The position numbers were made by a program, and so were the translations under genes. From Arcticibacter sp. (GTDB lineage Bacteria; Bacteroidota; Bacteroidia; 2-12-FULL-35-15): a DNA stretch of 64,000 bases. Positions 61,230-64,000 of the stretch are shown here, piece by piece (within the stretch, counting starts at the first letter, position 1; every line of letters starts with the position of its first letter). The notes under the pieces were generated by a model. The model did not search any database and was not told the DNA's origin. It saw nothing but the letters and a program-made list of their open reading frames with translations. The DNA lies in assembly GCA_021155045.1 (NCBI GenBank), contig JAJNQB010000013.1:62001-126000 (forward strand), given 5' to 3'.

Positions 61230-63500
61230 ATGAAAAAATATTTTTGGGTAGTTATATTCATTTTACAAGCTGTTTTTCTTTTTTCACAAAGTAAAACAGA
61301 TTACCGCGAAAATTTCAATCAAGGTAATTTGCTTGCATTAGAAGAGAATTATGCCTTAGCGCTAAAATATTTTATGTCGGCTTACCAAATTGATTCTACT
61401 AATGCGAATATTAATTATAAAGTAGGGTATTGCTATTTACAATCAGCAACTGAAAAAGATAAAGCATTGTTTTTTTTAGAAAAGGCAGCAAAAAATATTG
61501 GAAGAAATTATGTAGATATGGAGCCGAGAGAAAAAAAGGCTCCTGAAATGACGTATTATTATCTTGGAATAGCGTATCGATTGGCATACAAATTTAACGA
61601 ATCAAGTGTTTATTTAAGTAAATTTAAAGATATTGTAGGTGCTAAAAATAAAGAGCTGGCTACTGATATCGAACGACAAATTGAAACAAATTTTAATGCT
61701 ATTGAATTAGCTAAAGATACAGCCATTGTAACCATTATTAATTTAGGTGATAGCATCAATACCCAGTATGCTGATTATAGTCCGGTTATTACAGCTGATG
61801 AATCTATTTTAATTTTTACTTCTAGAAGAACAGGAAGTACTGGCGGAGAAAAAGATATTACAGACCAGTATTATGAAGATATTTACTATAGTTTAAAAAA
61901 GAAGGACGGCACTTGGAGCCAGCCAAAATCTATAGGCGAAACTGTAAATACTAATGGAAACGAAGCAAACATAGGGCTTTCTGCAGATGGGCAACAACTA
62001 TTTATATATAAAGATAACAATGGTGGTGATATTTATTATAGCAACTTAGAAGGAGATAGATGGAATTATCCGATAGCACTCAATTCAAATATTAACAGTA
62101 AAAATTGGGAAACACATGCTACCATGACTACCGATGGCAATACCCTTTATTTTGTGAGTGATAAAAAAGAAGGAAGCTATGGAGGGCGAGATATTTGGCG
62201 TTGCGTTAAATTACCAAACGGTCAATGGAGTTTGCCTTTAAACTTAGGACCAACAATAAATACTCCTTATGATGAAGAGTCTCCATTCATTCATCCTGAC
62301 GGTGTAACTATGTTTTTTAGCTCTAAAGGACATAAAAACATGGGAGGATTTGATATTTTTAAAACAGTAAAAGATGATGAAGGAAAGTGGGGGACACCTG
62401 AAAATTTGAAAGCACCAATCAATACTCCTGACGATGATATTTTTTATGTTCAATCTGCTGATGGAAAAAGAGGTTATTTTTCTTCCGTAAGAAAAGGTGG
62501 TTTTGGAGAAAAAGATATTTACATGATTAATTTTGAAACATCTCAAGCCGAACCTTTAACTTTATTAAAAGGGTATTTAACTTTTGATGGAAGCAAAGAT
62601 AAAATACCTGCCGATGTACATATTTCGGCTACTGATATTGAATCTGGTTTAGTTGTTCAAGATGTAAAGCCAAACAGCATAACAGGAAAATATATTTTAA
62701 TATTAACACCTGGCAATGAAGGAAGAACCTATGCCATAAGTTATGAAGCAGAAGGCTATCAGCCTATAACTGAAACAATTGTTATTCCTGCTAACTCATC
62801 GTATCAAGAGATTGAATTAGAGTTATTACTAAAAGCGATAAATTTTGAAAGTAAAACATTGGGTACCATCTCTCTTGCAGGAACAGTAAAAAATGAAAAA
62901 GGAGATCATATTCCAGGAGCACAAATAATTATTAAAGACAACGTTACTGGAAAATTATTAGAAACCTATTTTACCTCATCAGACTCAGGCTCTTACTATT
63001 TTGTTTTAAATAGAGGACAAAACTATAATTTATCTTTTGAAGCCAAAGGATATTTGTTTCAATCAGAAAATGTAAATGTTCCTAAACAACCAACATATTC
63101 AGCTCTTGAAAAAAACATTGTATTAGAAAGAGTGAAAGTTGGTTCCAAAATTACATTGAACAATATTTTCTTTGATTCAAACAAGGCAACCTTACGTAAA
63201 GAATCAACTATTGAAATAGAAAAACTTGCCACATTAATGAAAGATTATCCGGAATTAAAAATTGAAGTAGGAGGGCATACAGATAGTCAAGGGAATGACG
63301 CTGCCAATTTAAAATTATCACAATTGCGTTCTCAATCGGTTGTAAATGCATTAATAAAAGTAGGTGTGGATACTAAGAGATTAGTTGCTAAGGGCTATGG
63401 GGAAACTGCTCCTGTTGCACCAAATACATTACCAAATGGAAAGCCTGATTTAGTTGGAATGCAAAAAAACAGAAGGGTGGAATTAAAAATATTAGAATAA
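61230..63500 (+). CDS. PorE-like OmpA-family protein: TPR, WD40-like repeats, CRD, OmpA
   Basis: 756 residues. Signal peptide ending FLFSQ (about 20); TPR region (about 25-150); PD40/WD40-like propeller with recurrent YSPVITADESILIFTSRR, NIGLSADGQQLFIYKD, ATMTTDGNTLYFVSDKK and HPDGVTMFFSSKGH motifs (about 165-435); two carboxypeptidase-regulatory-like domains (about 445-540 and 545-632); and an OmpA-type peptidoglycan-binding domain (about 640-756) with GGHTDSQGNDAANLKLSQLR and NRRVELKI. This order is the PorE type, an outer-membrane-to-peptidoglycan anchor linked to T9SS in related Bacteroidota. Several T9SS-tailed proteins in the window support the system being active. Confidence 0.85.
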   Translation: MKKYFWVVIFILQAVFLFSQSKTDYRENFNQGNLLALEENYALALKYFMSAYQIDSTNANINYKVGYCYLQSATEKDKALFFLEKAAKNIGRNYVDMEPREKKAPEMTYYYLGIAYRLAYKFNESSVYLSKFKDIVGAKNKELATDIERQIETNFNAIELAKDTAIVTIINLGDSINTQYADYSPVITADESILIFTSRRTGSTGGEKDITDQYYEDIYYSLKKKDGTWSQPKSIGETVNTNGNEANIGLSADGQQLFIYKDNNGGDIYYSNLEGDRWNYPIALNSNINSKNWETHATMTTDGNTLYFVSDKKEGSYGGRDIWRCVKLPNGQWSLPLNLGPTINTPYDEESPFIHPDGVTMFFSSKGHKNMGGFDIFKTVKDDEGKWGTPENLKAPINTPDDDIFYVQSADGKRGYFSSVRKGGFGEKDIYMINFETSQAEPLTLLKGYLTFDGSKDKIPADVHISATDIESGLVVQDVKPNSITGKYILILTPGNEGRTYAISYEAEGYQPITETIVIPANSSYQEIELELLLKAINFESKTLGTISLAGTVKNEKGDHIPGAQIIIKDNVTGKLLETYFTSSDSGSYYFVLNRGQNYNLSFEAKGYLFQSENVNVPKQPTYSALEKNIVLERVKVGSKITLNNIFFDSNKATLRKESTIEIEKLATLMKDYPELKIEVGGHTDSQGNDAANLKLSQLRSQSVVNALIKVGVDTKRLVAKGYGETAPVAPNTLPNGKPDLVGMQKNRRVELKILE

Positions 63501-63513
63501 TCTATTATCGCTT

Positions 63514-63539
63514 GCTGGCGCGAGTTTTCAACTCGTGCC
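63514..63539. repeat. REP-like palindrome, copy 2
   Basis: GGCGCGAGTT (63517-63526) and AACTCGTGCC (63530-63539) pair fully (one G-T) around TTC. The preceding GCT is shared with the neighbourhood of copy 1. It lies between the converging ends at 63500 and 63606 and is followed by a T-rich stretch, so it could end transcripts from both genes. It is a near-relative of the palindrome at 1275-1297 with changed stem bases. Confidence 0.65.
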
Positions 63540-63605
63540 CTTTATTTTTTGGGAGAGCACGTATTTAAAATTAAAACGAATGATATGAATATAGTTTTTT
63601 TCATT

Positions 63606-64000
63606 TTATTTTCTTTTATCAAAAAACATAGCCACTCCCAAACAAGCTATAAAAAACAACAGCAATTTAATTGCATAAGGTAATACCGTTAAAATACTTC
63701 CTTGATTTAAGAATAGTTTGTGAAAAGCATTTAAGCTCCAATACAAAGGAGAAAATTCAGATAATGTTCTAATGGCTTCGGGCATTACATATACTGGAAC
63801 CCAAATACCTCCTAATGCTGCAAGTATAATAACACTTACTGCACCAAATGTAGATGATTGTTGATGTGTTTTAAAAATGCTACCAACCATTACACCATAA
63901 CCTGTTGCAGCTAAACCTGTACAAATAATGATGATTGCTATTGCTAATAGGTTTGTTCCAATAACTAATTTTGGCAAGCCTAAATGTGGTAACAAATAAA
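63606..64000 (-). CDS. ABC-2-type transporter permease, 5' truncated
   Basis: The frame is open to the window edge; the N-terminal part lies outside. About 130 visible residues contain the last three or four helices with the family pattern GTNLLAIAIIIICTGLAATG, FGAVSVIILAALGGIWVPVY, and PEAIRTLSEFSPLYWSLNAF (ABC-2 membrane motif). Proteins of this group export drugs, polysaccharide or lipids with a separate ATPase. The TTG near 63995 is not the start. Confidence 0.82.
   Translation of the reverse strand, partial: YLLPHLGLPKLVIGTNLLAIAIIIICTGLAATGYGVMVGSIFKTHQQSSTFGAVSVIILAALGGIWVPVYVMPEAIRTLSEFSPLYWSLNAFHKLFLNQGSILTVLPYAIKLLLFFIACLGVAMFFDKRK

Noticed and set aside
63993..63995. TTG start codon for the ABC-2 permease
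   Set aside because: The frame continues to the window edge and the visible part lacks the normal first helices, so the gene is truncated and not started there.
1..64000. CRISPR arrays, rRNA, tRNA and intact insertion sequences
   Set aside because: No regularly spaced direct repeats, RNA gene signatures or transposase frames were recognised on either strand.

Overview
The window is AT-rich, densely coded DNA from a member of the Bacteroidota. The signs are several secreted proteins with type IX secretion (T9SS) C-terminal sorting tails, a FecA-like TonB receptor, a PorE-like OmpA protein, lipoproteins with short lipoboxes, and promoters of the Bacteroidota TTG-N19-TAnnTTTG type. Family or genus cannot be decided from sequence alone. 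I see no rRNA, tRNA, CRISPR array, intact transposase or phage gene.

Layout. (a) 1-4250: a truncated esterase-TPR protein and a large T9SS-sorted beta-helix/PKD protein meet tail to tail around a REP-like palindrome. (b) 4250-27530: a long, almost wholly plus-strand accessory-looking block. It holds four two-domain universal stress proteins, a TerB-like protein, D-lactate dehydrogenase, a TonB receptor, a bacterial eRF1-like protein, a VKOR-type disulfide enzyme, an AMP/thymidine phosphorylase-PRPP synthetase pair, an M50-CBS protease, a lactate permease, PEP synthase, a phospholipase-D-type cardiolipin synthase, a Ca/Na antiporter and a Ca-type P-ATPase. Two perfect FNR-type palindromes sit ahead of its stress genes, so I read it as an oxygen-limitation or energy-stress programme that also shows decay: several single-base frameshifts and a duplicated pps tail. 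(c) 27580-35460: mnmD, a fatty-acid desaturase, and a cytochrome c maturation operon (ccmB-ccmC-ccmD-ccmE-ccmF) behind a beta-CASP nuclease-like protein. (d) 35500-41000: small accessory genes, T9SS-tailed proteins, an AraC regulator, and an orphan T9SS tail. (e) 41160-44180: pntAB with a strong terminator. (f) 44190-53730: housekeeping and envelope genes, including dnaB, a GreA-like factor, a TPR/TonB-C/DUF4421 operon and a T9SS-tailed cupredoxin. (g) 53880-58030: three tandem TPR-transmembrane proteins that all stop at the same signalling-linker motif, where related Bacteroidota proteins normally continue into a SpoIIE/PP2C phosphatase. (h) 58140-64000: a lone paaZ with a palindrome on its promoter, a lipoprotein, a PorE-like OmpA protein, a second REP-like palindrome and a truncated ABC-2 permease.

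How the parts may work together: in block (b), PEP synthase, lactate dehydrogenase and lactate permease form a PEP-pyruvate-lactate-export line, while the AMP phosphorylase and PRPP synthetase act on AMP and ribose phosphates. Universal stress proteins, Ca export and membrane-lipid repair fit the same low-energy state. This integration is inference. The most unusual signals are the FNR-flanked block, the truncated triple sensor operon, and the two REP-like palindromes whose stems keep pairing through compensatory changes.
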